The notes beneath the pieces were generated by a model. The model had not been told where the DNA came from. It saw nothing but the letters and a program-made list of their open reading frames with translations, and searched no databases. Positions 46,362 to 57,185 of a DNA stretch of 64,000 bases are shown here, one piece after another (position 1 is the first letter of the stretch; every line of letters begins with the position of its first letter). A program made the position numbers and the translations under genes. This stretch comes from Saccharum officinarum (Eukaryota; Streptophyta; Magnoliopsida; Poales; Poaceae), in NCBI GenBank assembly GCA_020631735.1, contig CM036159.1, positions 20,747,511-20,811,510 of the forward strand, in the 5' to 3' direction.

Positions 46362-47739
46362 TATGCTTTGCTGAATGCATAATGAACTATGGTTATCTAC
46401 TGCATTGATATGTTAACATAAGACTAGAATAACCAAGAGTTACCTACTTGAGCTATGATACCATGTTGATGCCACACCACTCAACCTTTGCTTGGATTTC
46501 CTTTATTAATTCTTGCTTAGTATGCTTAGATCCTAGAGTCAAGCAAATGATGGGTTTCTCATTTCTCGTGCGATATTAGGTATGTTTGTCCACTAAACAA
46601 CACCAAAGGATAATGATCTAAAACTTGAGCAATGATGAATGAATGTTGCTGAATGGTCGGCAAGGGGTCGGGACATGGCAAGAAGAGGGAGATTCTTGAA
46701 TTACATAGCTCGCTAACCGATTAAGGACTATGTATCCGTGGTAGTTGGTTTGAACATAAAATTACAGACCACTTATCATTTTATGGGAGCGACAAACAAG
46801 TAGCTAATTGCAACCATTTTTTTGTGAGACTGGCAAGAAGGTGGCGCTAGTTGGTTAGTGGAAGCACTTGAACTAATTGCGCACCAATCGAACCTTTTGT
46901 GAACATCTTGGTTGGATTGGTGGAAGGTTGAAACATCGAGGTATCCCTTTTGTACTGATGGGTCTTATGGGCGATATCCTTGTTTCTGGTGGGGACAACT
47001 TGTACCCCTTTGTAGAGTGTTTTATTTGAAGGCAATAAGTTCTACCTTCTAGATTCGGACTAGAGCTACATAGGCTCAGGGCTCGTGGAAGATCGAGTGC
47101 TATTTGCTAATCGCTTAATTCATATTCCTATGCTATGCTTGCAATGCTAAGTTTCAGGATTCATTGTTGTTACTGTTCAAAGGATTTTACGCAAATTCAA
47201 TCATTCCTTGCTACTACCCAAATGCATGATCCTTGTTTATTATATTGGGTAAGTCCTGTAGAGTACAATTGAGTACTCACCCTATCAGATCTTGATTTTT
47301 GCAGGTGATGAATCGCCTATCCATGGATTCTTCTATGCTCCCGATCCTTCTCAGGACATGGGATGGTGAGGGGTCTATGTTTTCATAGATACATGGATGT
47401 GGCATGTCCATGTATCAGTTATCATAAATAAATGTTATGTTTAAAATACTTCTGCTAGACTTTGATGTTAAGATGTAATGTGAAACTTGTGTTATGACTA
47501 AGCTTGTGAACCATGGTGTGTAAAACTTAAGTACTTGGAACTTGTAATGTAACATATGTGTGTTTGTGATGTGTTCTCTCTCTTGGGCTGATCCTGGATG
47601 AGGGTTGGTGATTTGTACATCTTATGGGAGGTGTACCAGGATGGCCTGTTAAGGGGTGTATCCAATCTAATAGCCCCTAGTGGACTATCATATTGGGTAC
47701 CAACTTAAGAGGGCGTTGATCCTGACACAAACTGAGATT
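46362..47739 (+). mobile_element. fragment of another gypsy-type LTR
   Basis: Near 47275 'gtactcaccctatcagatcttgatttttgcag' resembles the R/U5 part of Tekay/Del LTRs (compare 54600-54640 in element B). It ends about 'gggcgttgatcctgaca'. Near 46470 'gctatgataccatgttg' looks like an inverted tRNA-Met primer-binding site of a further element. Boundaries are uncertain. Confidence 0.45.
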
Positions 47740-48592
47740 GCAATGCATATGATGCTCATGATGATTATGAAAGTGACCATGTCATGACACGTTGTTAGCG
47801 AATAACATTGTCCAACTTTATTACACTTGATGTGTACAATTACAAAGACCTTCGTGGGTCACTCGATGTATGATAATAGACCTTTTGAGCTCGAGGCAAC
47901 TTGAAACTTGATAAACCTACTAATTGTGGTCATGAATGGCAAAGCCAGTTGGCCTCAATCTTCCAAAAGAGAATTTTCATACATGCACAGGCAAGTTTGC
48001 TTCCACTCTCAATCACCTCATGAGTATACTGTCACCATCTGGCATGGTCAGATAGTGGAGAGTTGTAGGAAGAACAGAGCACAGGGGCACATCACGAATC
48101 TTCTCTTGGTGTCCACTACCATGCACAACATGCTTTGCTCGAGAAAAGGGAGGCAAAACCCCCCAAGAAAATGCAGCCCAAAGCCACCAAAAATTCTAGG
48201 CGACAACAGAGCTACGGGAGCAGTGTATGCAACAAGGCCGCAAGATGACACTCTTATGAAGCGTTGAGCTAGCTCTAGTCCTTCGTACTTTAGGTGTATT
48301 CTTCTTGTATTAGGTTGAGTAGCCATGGTTGCACTAAGGTACTCGGAGAGGCTCACGTACATGCAATGCCTTCTCCCAGCATCGATGCTGGCTTCCACAA
48401 GCGGCCGAATGAGGGATCATGGTGGGCACTCAATAAGCTCACTCAACTTCTATCCAACTACCAGTATTCTATCCAACAATGGTATAGGACCAGTCCTTAT
48501 TGCCCTCTAGCTGTTGTAACATAACATGGGCCATCCAACTGTTGTTATATAATGGCAGTAGGAAACACACGTACGAAGCGAGAAGTGAGGAC
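47740..48592. other. intergenic, nothing recognised
   Basis: Mixed composition with short frames on both strands and no motif I can name. Confidence 0.3.
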
Positions 48593-48597
48593 ATAAC

Positions 48598-48876
48598 TAT
48601 TGAGTTGTATGGACCGACCTGTTCAACTCAAAAGCTAAAACTGATGGTGATAGGTTGATAATTCAATTATACTTCAACACTTTCCCTCATGTAGAGACTC
48701 TCTCAAGCCTTAGGTGTGGAATAGGAGTGAGCAACAATTATTTCATTTAATCGCGCTAGCTAGAATTGGAACTCGAGACCATTGGCTTTGATACCGTATT
48801 GAGTTGCATATACCAACCATTTGAACCCAAAGCTTAACCTGATAAGGAGAGTTAGACAATTAACTTATACTTCACA
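48598..48876 (-). mobile_element. miniature LTR retrotransposon (SMART/TRIM), 279 bp
   Basis: Direct terminal repeats of about 80 bp lie at 48598-48679 and 48797-48876 (both contain ttgagttg(t/c)at..ccaa-type and ataCTTCA(a)CA words). ATAAC is duplicated at 48593-48597 and 48877-48881. On the minus strand GGTATCAAAGCC (primer-binding-like) follows the 5' LTR and GAGGGAAAG (polypurine) precedes the 3' LTR. It has no coding capacity. Size and layout match the SMART class described in grasses. Confidence 0.75.
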
Positions 48877-48881
48877 ATAAC

Positions 48882-49337
48882 AGCATATGTTGTCCTTCAT
48901 GCTACAGGTTCACAAACTACAGATTTCATGCAACATGCATGATATAAGCCTCATAAATCATACAACATTCAGGGATACAATTATCATACTAGTACTTTTT
49001 GTAAAAACATGCACACATAGATACCTATACAAGGATAAACGACATAGACTAAACATTTCAAATAGGTCCTGCTACTGCATTTTCCTTCTTGTGTTCCCAA
49101 GTGTCACAAAGAAGTATAAGCAACATAGAACAAAGAGCCTTTCCATAGGTTCAAGTAGAGATTTTTTAATAATGGAAAGAGTATCTAGCTTCATCTTCAT
49201 TGAAGATGCATATCCTTCCTCCAGAAGATGCATATCTAGAAAATCATGATGCTAGTGAAAACTACATAACACAGAATAAGAAAAGGAGCATTAAATGGTC
49301 AAAACAACGAGGGGACAAAGCATCTGGAGCATAAATA
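48882..49337. other. 3' flank of the NLR gene, nothing recognised
   Basis: No clear further exon of the NLR was found, although the NLR frame passes a plausible donor (AAG|GTACAT near 49368). Confidence 0.3.
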
Positions 49338-51097
49338 TCAAATAAGATAGAGAAGATACAAATGTACCTTGTGCATGTGCTGCCACCTAACCATGTATCT
49401 CTCAGCCTCATGGTCAAGACCATATAGGTAGATGTCCACATGTTCCCCACTGATGTCTTGGCGCTGTTGTTTCAGACTAGGCATCCACAGCGACGAGAGG
49501 TCCTGCATTCTGATGTCGAGCCAGAGCTTCTCCAAATTGCCCAATTCCTCAACATGTCTTAAGTTCGTACAGTGAGTTACCCTCATCTCTCTTAGTTTGG
49601 GAAGATTCAAGATCTTCTCCAAGCCTTGACAGTTCACAATTAGAAGTACCTTTGATAGGAATGGAAGGTTCTCCACCACCTTAAGGCTGTCCAAATCTCT
49701 TAATTGCAGCTCCTTCAAGCTTGTGGCCTGCTGTCCAAGCTGCCATGGGAGAGCTCTCAGCTTGGGGCAGCTAGCAAGTTGCAACTCCTTCAAACGAGGC
49801 ATCAGCCTTGGAGATGGGTGGCCTTCCCTTTTTTCCTTTGCAGTAGCTCCATCGTTTCCTCCTTCATTACCTGCTCCTCTTACTACTTCTTCAACAGCAA
49901 AGGACCACTCCTCCCAATTAGGCATATCCCATATGGCCAATGTTTCAAGGATGGGGAAAGCTATTGCCTCTCTAGACCCAGAATTGCTCATCCCACAGCC
50001 AAGAAGTTCGGGTCCAATCTTTTTAACTGCAGTTGCTCCCTGGATTTTTAGAAATTTCAAGCTGGGGAGCTGACCAATTGGTGGAAGATGCACACATGAT
50101 TTGCAATGCATTAGCTGCAAGTATTTTATTGATGACAAATGGGTAGTAGCACCTAACCAAGTGGGATATCTACAACCAAAGAATCCTATAATAGTTAGAT
50201 ATTCTAGGCTGTGTGGTGGCATTAGATGCTCAAAGGTCCTCTCAATGTTGATAACATAATCTTCAGAATATGGACCATCGATACGATCAGTGCACTGTAA
50301 CTGTAATTCTTTTAGATACTTTTTGTCAATTAGGGGTGAATTAGTGCTACAAGTAGCTCCCCTTTCTAATTTAACCATTTGAAGCTTCCTCAACTGCAAA
50401 AGAGGGTCCAATTCTTGCGTGCTCCATCCATCTTGCGTTGTATTATTGCTAACACAGCTACAACCAACTGGAAATCCTTCTATGTCATTAAGAAGCTTCA
50501 ATCTGCATATCCCTTTTGGTACATTATTTATTGGTGTATCATCAAGACCAAGGCGCCTTAAGTTGCATAATCGAGTGATCCCTAATGGAAGACCGTGCAA
50601 TGCATCACAATGATCCAAGTTCAATATCTGAAGATTTACAAGAGAACCAATGGACTCTGGTAGATAAGATATGTCAGTACCATTAAGATCAAGTGACCTT
50701 AAGTGGATCAGACTTCCAATACAATCAGGAATACTCAGTAAAATTGCACCTGTTAGATCCAGAACACGGATCTTTACGAATTTTCTGAAAACTGTATTGT
50801 CAACCTTTAATGCATTACACTTAGTAATAAGAGTCCTTACTCCAATCTGCTCCTTCTGAACACTAGGAGAAATTAATAACTCCTTTCCCGCAACAATTGA
50901 AACACGTCTTAGTTTATGCAAAGATCTAGCCTCTAATGATTTTTGATCTCCACAAAAAGTATCCTGACCTGATAAATGTTGAGCAAGCTTCCTTAAAAGA
51001 TCATGCATTTTACACATAGAATAGTCAGCAAAGAAAGGGTCTGGTTGAAGGAGATTTCTATATATCAATTCATAGTAATATTCTTCTGTTGTATCCT
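49338..51097 (-). pseudogene. NLR (CC-NB-LRR, RGA/RPP13-like) disease-resistance gene, C-terminal part, cut by gypsy element B
   Basis: The frame opens at the transposon border with EEYYYELIYRNLLQPDPFF and MCKMHDLLRKLAQHL, the end of the winged-helix/ARC2 region with its MHD motif. About 500 residues of leucine-rich repeats follow (IPDCIGSLIHLRSLDLNGTD, YLPESIGSLVNLQILNLDHC, LPPIGQLPSLKFLKIQG). NLRs sense pathogen effectors in the cytoplasm. The coiled-coil and NB-ARC parts (P-loop, kinase-2, GLPL) are not in the window; they should lie beyond the right end of element B. Codons upstream of EEYYYEL belong to the inverted LTR, so an ATG-initiated frame of 608 codons here is a chimera. A possible donor near 49368 would end this exon at HMHK. 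The LRR part itself has no stop. Confidence 0.85.
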
Positions 51098-54000
51098 TGT
51101 AACACTCCGGTGTTACGCAAGCATTTGCATTGCAATCATGAGCACAACATGTCATGGCATTCATAATTATATGTGCTTAGGGTGTACCTTTAATAAAATA
51201 AAATTTTGGAAACTAGTATTGCATAACATGTTGTGATAATGTGCTAATGAAATTCATCAAATTTGTGCAACTATAAATTTCATATCACTTATAATTATAA
51301 GGAAAATTTTTGGAGCCACTAAATCACTCAAAGTTTTGTCAAAGATTTGTTTAAAAATGTTATTTGAAAATATTCAAAAATCCTCCCTAAATTAGCTTTT
51401 ATTCTAAAAATCAAAATCTGTTGGGAATTTTTAGTTGGCCCCTTAATCAAAGTTGGAGAGAATTAAATTCTAAACAACTTTATTTTTGGGTCGTTTTCAG
51501 AAAAGGTCCTTTTCTTGCTCAAAATGAGGTTTGAAAACTGTATTTGAATTTTGTTTGAAATTAGAAATTTGAAAAAAAAAAAAAAACTAACCTAGCAGGC
51601 CGCCGCCCCGGTTTCGGCCCGCGACCGGAAACGGCCCGCGCCACTCCCGCGCGCGCGCCCGCGCCCCGCCTCGGCCCGGCCCGCGTCCGCTCGACCGCCT
51701 CCTCCTCCCGCTCGCCGTCTCGCCTCGCTGGCCGCCGCGGCAGGTCACGCCCGCCGCGTGGCGTTCATGCGCCGTCGAAGCCGCCGCGTGTAGCCTCCGG
51801 CTCGCCTTGATCTCCACCTGGTCACGCACTGTCTCCGCCTTCATCTCCGCTGTCCCCTGCTCCCCTCCGCGTCCACGCGCTCGTCCTCCACCGCAGCAGC
51901 AAGCCGGGCGGAGTGCACGCCACCGCACGCCGTCGCCCGCGTTCGCCAGCGTTTAGCTCCGCCACCGCAGCGCCATTTGCCAATAGCGTCCGCCTACAGC
52001 TCCGCCTGGACCTCCTCCGTCCCGTGCGCACGAGTTCGTCCCCTTTTTCCCCAGGGTAAGGTCAGAACGAGCTCGCCTTGGCACGGCGGCGCCATGGCCG
52101 CCGAGCTCGTGCTCCCGTGGATGGAGCCATTCCTTCCTCTTCTTCCTCAAATTCCTTGTACCGTCGCATTCGCCTTGACCCCGCGGATCTTGTGCGCTCC
52201 AAATCCACCCATGCCATGGCCGAGACCGACGTATCGGCGGCGAGCCGCACCACCGTCCCGCCATGCTCGCCGCCTTGCTCACCCGGGAACACCTCCGGTG
52301 CCCTAAGCTAGTGCGTTGGGTTCGCCTTTCCGAGAGGAAGCAGGTGCTGGTGACCTCACCGCCGGCGAGCTCACCGGCGGCGAGATCCACCCGGCCAGCG
52401 CCTCTCTTCCTCCCGTGTGTCTGACATGTGGGGTCATTGACCCGCTGGGTCCCGCCTGTCTGTCTCTCTGGTGCGGGTTGTGGGTGGACAACCGGGTGCA
52501 CCTAGCAGTTTTGTCGGCTGATTTTAAAAGGGATTTAAGAAATGCTTTTTCAGATTTCTGTTAAATGCTTTGAAAAATATTGTGGAAAATGTTTTTGTAT
52601 TCATTTGAGCTCCAAAAATTGTGAAATAAATTTCTATGGACTCATTGGAACCAGAACTACAATATAAAAATATTGCATGTCATTTTTGGGATACTTTTCT
52701 GTAGAGCTTTAATTAATTCTTAATATTGCTGATATCTTGTAAAATGGTTAGTAAATCCTATATGTATCAGAAAAATATGATTTCAAGTTTGTTAATCTTC
52801 TTATATCATGTACTTCTTAGGAAAAATATGTTTCATGCATGTGCTGTGGAAAACTTTGGAGAAGTAGTTCAAGTACCTTTAATGGCTGATTTTTGTTATT
52901 TTTGCTAGAGAGCAAACTTTGTATAAAACATGCATGTGATAATTTTTGTACAGTCATTATATTCCATGAAGAACCTAGGAAAAATATTAATTCTGTTGTT
53001 TGACACTTTTCATAGTACAAAGTAATTTCATACTCATTTTTATGCTATAGCTTGTCATTTTTGTACAGGATAGTTTACTTATCCAAATGTCATGAAATTT
53101 TTATGGTAGTCTGTTTAGGGTAGTATTATGCTACTGTAATTTTCTTAGATTTTTAGGAGCATCAGAAATATATGTTGCTATTCAAACCTATTATTATTTA
53201 GGGTTTAAGCAAGTGTTGCTTTAAGTGTGATTAAGAAATTAGTAAAGCTTTGGTGTATCTTTGAAGCATTTCATAAGATATGTTAACTTGACATGTTAGT
53301 AGTAGAAGAGAATGCAGTAGATGACATGTGCTTGTAGTGTATAGTTTCTTGGATGATGTTGACTACCTTGCATTTCAACATATTCATTGCATTCATCTCC
53401 TTCGATGCACGCTTGCATAATCACTTACGCGCATTGCATCATACAGGATCGCAAACCGAGAACCCAGTCGTCTTACCCGAGGAGCCAGAGGAGCAGCTCG
53501 AGGTGCAGCAGCAGGAGGTGACAGAAGCCGAAGAGGAGGTCGGTGAAGAGCTCCCCGAGTGCCCCGACCACCGTCCGAGCTCTTTTGAGAGAGGCAAGCC
53601 CCGGAGCATTTCTCTCCCGGTTTGCAAATAATTTATTATTAACTTTACTTAATTTGATGCATTACGTTTAGGAGTTGTTTGCAAACGTTGCTGCATTATA
53701 CCTTGCTTACCTTTGTTATACTATATCCTTGTTACCCTGGTATCCGCAGTCGAGTCAATGCTTAGCTGGCTTAGACCGGTAGAAGTCGGGTGATTTCCTG
53801 TCACCTGCGAGCTATAGGTGGTTACCTGGATCTGCTTGGATGACTATGAAGTCATGGTATAACTAAGTGTGAAATGAATTTGAGACCGGGCGGAAACTTG
53901 CAGGGTTTCGGACTGTAGTGTTTTCCGTCTGTGTCGATTAAGGACCGTCCGTTGTTGTCCCTCGGGTCATGTTGAACGCATGCCTCACATTTAGCTGGCC

Positions 54001-55064
54001 GGATAAAGTACCTTCCGACCGCGAAACTGGGAGATTATTCGGGCCGAGTGGATTGCCCGCAACGCACTGTACCGGAGCAGTAGTGGCAGGATACGGGGGC
54101 GCGATGATAAGGCCAAAGAGCAGTCGGGCGGCCCCGGGTACAAGTGGTTCCTGGCAAGCTCGCGACTTTACCTGAATGGTTGACTCGGTGACCAACACCT
54201 CACTTTAGCGGGTGAGTGAGGTTTGTGTGAGGAATAACTTACCAGCTGGTTAATAATCGATTCGAATCGCCATCGTTCACTGGATAGTGAACACTTGACT
54301 TGAGCTACTTCATCGTAGTAATATTGATGGAACACTTGGACAGTTATATGAATTATGACATAATGGAAGTTGTTAATGATCATTGGTTATCATTACCTGT
54401 TTAATTACATGTTACTTTAGTACAGGTGCAAATGTAGTTGACAGGTTAATAAAGATTTAACTTGATGCAAAGCTTTTGTAAAGGTTTTCCTAAATGCTAA
54501 AAATGCCTTTTGCAAATGAGTCAGCTATCCCACCAGAAAGCCTATCATGATTCCTTGGTGTCTTTTATTTCTGGTTTATGACGGGTAAGTCTAGCTGAGT
54601 ACCTTCTCGTACTCAGGGCTTTGTTCCCACTTGTTGCAGATGGGCAGATGTACTACGGCTATTGTATCAACTGTCTCTATCCTGCAATGGGCGAAGCTTA
54701 GGACCATGGGCAATGGTCATTCGCTACTTCTAGTCTGATGCTTTTGCTGGAGATGATCACAAGCTGGCACTTTATTTCAAAATGTTGTGTGTGTGCGTGA
54801 TTTGAACTACCGCTTCCGCTACTTTTATTCGAACTTGGTTTGTAATAACTATGTTTAAACTCCGATGTATTTTGTGCCGCGAACATTTATGTAACTTATG
54901 ATGGTAACCGTTAAACTTAGTACGATCTTGGCTGTTATGTGAGATGGTTTGAAATCCGTCAAGATTTCACGGACTACCGGGTTATACGGGCTTAAGTTTG
55001 TTAAATTGTCCTTCCGTTGGATGATTTCCTACTTAATCTCGTATAATTGGGCGGTTCTGTTACA
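51098..55064 (+). repeat. 5' LTR of element B (3967 bp)
   Basis: It starts with the palindrome TGTAACACTCCGGTGTTAC and ends GGGCGGTTCTGTTACA. The block at 51600-52560 is very GC-rich with overlapping frames on both strands that recur in the 3' LTR. Confidence 0.92.
53447..53631 (+). other. Glu-rich open frame inside the LTR, possible exon
   Basis: After an acceptor-like 'catcatacag' an open frame encodes a Glu/Gln-rich stretch (PEEPEEQLEVQQQEV and EAEEEVGEELPE) and stops at 53631. The window ends before the copy in the 3' LTR. It may be a leader exon or a chance frame. Confidence 0.3.
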
Positions 55065-55066
55065 GC

Positions 55067-55078
55067 TGGCATCGGAGC
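55067..55078 (+). other. primer-binding site of element B
   Basis: TGGCATCGGAGC lies two bases after the LTR end. It differs at two positions from the usual TGGTATCAGAGC complementary to initiator tRNA-Met. Confidence 0.75.
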
Positions 55079-55853
55079 ATGGTTTAACGTGATTACTGTT
55101 CATAAGTGTATTTAAAACAAAATTATGTTAAAAAAGTGTGATTTTAAAACTAAAGGTGTGCCAGTGGTCATATCCTGTATGCCCAGTTAAGGACTCTAGG
55201 TGGCTATTTAAGTACTAACTTGGGGTTCTTGCACCATATTTCTCTTTCGTTGCTCATACGGCGTGCTATTGTATGAGTGCCACTTAATTGAGTGGTAATG
55301 TATGGATCAGTTACCTCTACGCTTTGGTAAGTGTGAGCTGTGAGAGCATGATCGGATACACCGCCGATCTAGGGAGAGTGCTTATATGATACTAGAATAA
55401 TTACATGTTTTACACATGTTTTTATGAAAGTATCGCATGTGTGGGTGTTCCGTCCGTTGAGGCGATGCCGTCAATAGGACGATGTGTTTGGGTAGTTACT
55501 ACCGTTGTACACGCATCTGGGGATTCGTGTAGAGCGTGTAGGTAGATTTACTGCTTTCATGCATTCATGGGGAATGGGCTGAAATGAATTTTCTGCAGGT
55601 ACATAACAGCGTTTATCGTGTAGATCGAATTAGTTACGTATATGAGAGATCGTTGTATGCCACCGAATTCATCGTTAGATGTCTTTATTTTCTAAGTTTG
55701 TGAGAACGTAAGACTCGCGCATGCATCATATTGCCTGTGCATTTCATTCATAACATGCATTCCTCCCCTTATAAAAGGATTATCCCAGTTTGATAAAAGT
55801 GACATCAACTTAAAATATGTTCTCACCGGGTAATTTAAAAACTTGTGCTACAG

Positions 55854-56828
55854 ATGGCCCGCACGAAGAAGACTGCTCGTAAGTCCACTGGCGGAAGAGC
55901 ACCCCGTCACCAGATGGCCCCGCGGGAGCGCCGCAGCACGGACACTTTTCTAAGTGAGTTTGGCATGCCCACCTTGCTTTGGAGAGTGCTCCATGATGTG
56001 GGGTACCCAGAGGGTCAAGAGCCGGTGTACTCCTGGAGTGAGAGCCAGTTAGCTGAGGATGGACTTGCGGTAGTGGAAATCACCGTCCCTGCTCTTGGTG
56101 ATGCGCCAGAATGGGATGGTTGGCATTTGGAGTTTGAAGGACGCACTCCAGTTGAGGGTGCAGAGGGTGCAGCCTTTCACGTCATCCGAGACATAATGAG
56201 CAGGTTTCCTAATGAGTTGGCAGCAGCTTTGGCCGGTACTTTCCCGAGAGATGATCCTCGTGATGCCATTTGGGTGCAACCGCAAGGAAGTGCCCTGGTT
56301 AGAGGCCCAAGTGAAGGACGGGCTAGCGACAACCACACAATGAGTGCCATGTATGCAGCCATCAAAGCATACCAGGGTCTTGAGAGTACCTATTGGACCT
56401 TGACTGGTCTGCGTGGCAATGACCGGCTTGAAGCAAGGAAGCAGAAGAAGAAGCAAGCACGTGCTATAGCTAGCTTGCAGGAGCAGTTGGCCGACATGAG
56501 CTTGCAGCGAGATCGGGCTCTCGAGAGAGGTGAGAGTGCTATGCAGCGGGTACAGACGTTGACTCAGGCCAACAGAAATGCAGACCGCATGATGGGACAG
56601 CTAGTGCAGGAAAGGAATGAAGCCTGGAACGAGAGGGACCTTCTGAGGCAGAGGGTCGAGGAGCTAGAAGGGTATAATGCCAACTTGCATGAAGAGTTTC
56701 ATGCCCTCTACAACGGGATGGGCCCGTATGCTCCTCCGGACGCCGCCCAGATGGACGTCGACGACGACGCCGCTACTGATGGTAGCAATGGTGACGCCTC
56801 CGACCTCGACGACGGCCCCGAGGAGTAG
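55854..56828 (+). CDS. pre-gag ORF with histone H3 tail-like N-terminus, coiled coil and acidic tail
   Basis: The ORF is intact: 324 codons from the ATG at 55854 (an in-frame ATG three codons earlier is less likely because it would hide the tail). After Met the protein starts ARTKKTARKSTGGRAPRHQ, identical to histone H3 residues 1-19 at 16 positions. Q5 becomes K, K14 becomes R and K18 becomes H; K4, R8, K9, S10 and R17 are kept. The DNA also tracks H3 coding sequence to about codon 21. No histone fold follows. Next is a domain (MPTLLWRVLHDVGYPEGQEP, EWDGWHLEFEG) of unknown function, then an Arg/Lys-rich helix and a long coiled coil (about 195-275), then an Asp-rich tail. A similar but broken ORF is in element A. 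Function is unknown; binding of H3-tail readers is an inference. Confidence 0.88.
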   Translation: MARTKKTARKSTGGRAPRHQMAPRERRSTDTFLSEFGMPTLLWRVLHDVGYPEGQEPVYSWSESQLAEDGLAVVEITVPALGDAPEWDGWHLEFEGRTPVEGAEGAAFHVIRDIMSRFPNELAAALAGTFPRDDPRDAIWVQPQGSALVRGPSEGRASDNHTMSAMYAAIKAYQGLESTYWTLTGLRGNDRLEARKQKKKQARAIASLQEQLADMSLQRDRALERGESAMQRVQTLTQANRNADRMMGQLVQERNEAWNERDLLRQRVEELEGYNANLHEEFHALYNGMGPYAPPDAAQMDVDDDAATDGSNGDASDLDDGPEE

Positions 56829-57185
56829 GCTAGTTGCCTTGCGTTAGTGATAGGCTCTGTCGCGATGGCCTTCTTTTGGTTTCCATGTATCGTGTTGTAT
56901 CCTGTTCGATCTTGAGACTGGCGATCTTTTGAATCTTGGTTGTGTATGTGATGCTCGAACGCATAAAAGTCCAGTGTATGTATGCTGGCAACGTGGTTGT
57001 ATGGAACGCGATGTTGCATTCGAAGTAATTTGATTAGTGATGTTGTTTTAATTGGAATGTGATTATTGTGCCTCTGTTTTATTGCATGACTTGTTCTCTC
57101 CAATAAATTCAGTATGGCATGATTGTTCATTCGAATACAATTACTACCACTTCGCTCAATTATTACTTGTTGCTGAAATATGCAG

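Noticed and set aside
49338..51164. A 608-codon NLR gene with its own start
   Set aside because: The first 22 codons are inverted LTR sequence of element B; the real NLR begins outside the window.
51587..52564. Open frames repeated at 62157-63170
   Set aside because: Duplicate because they are in the two LTRs of element B; no protein signature.
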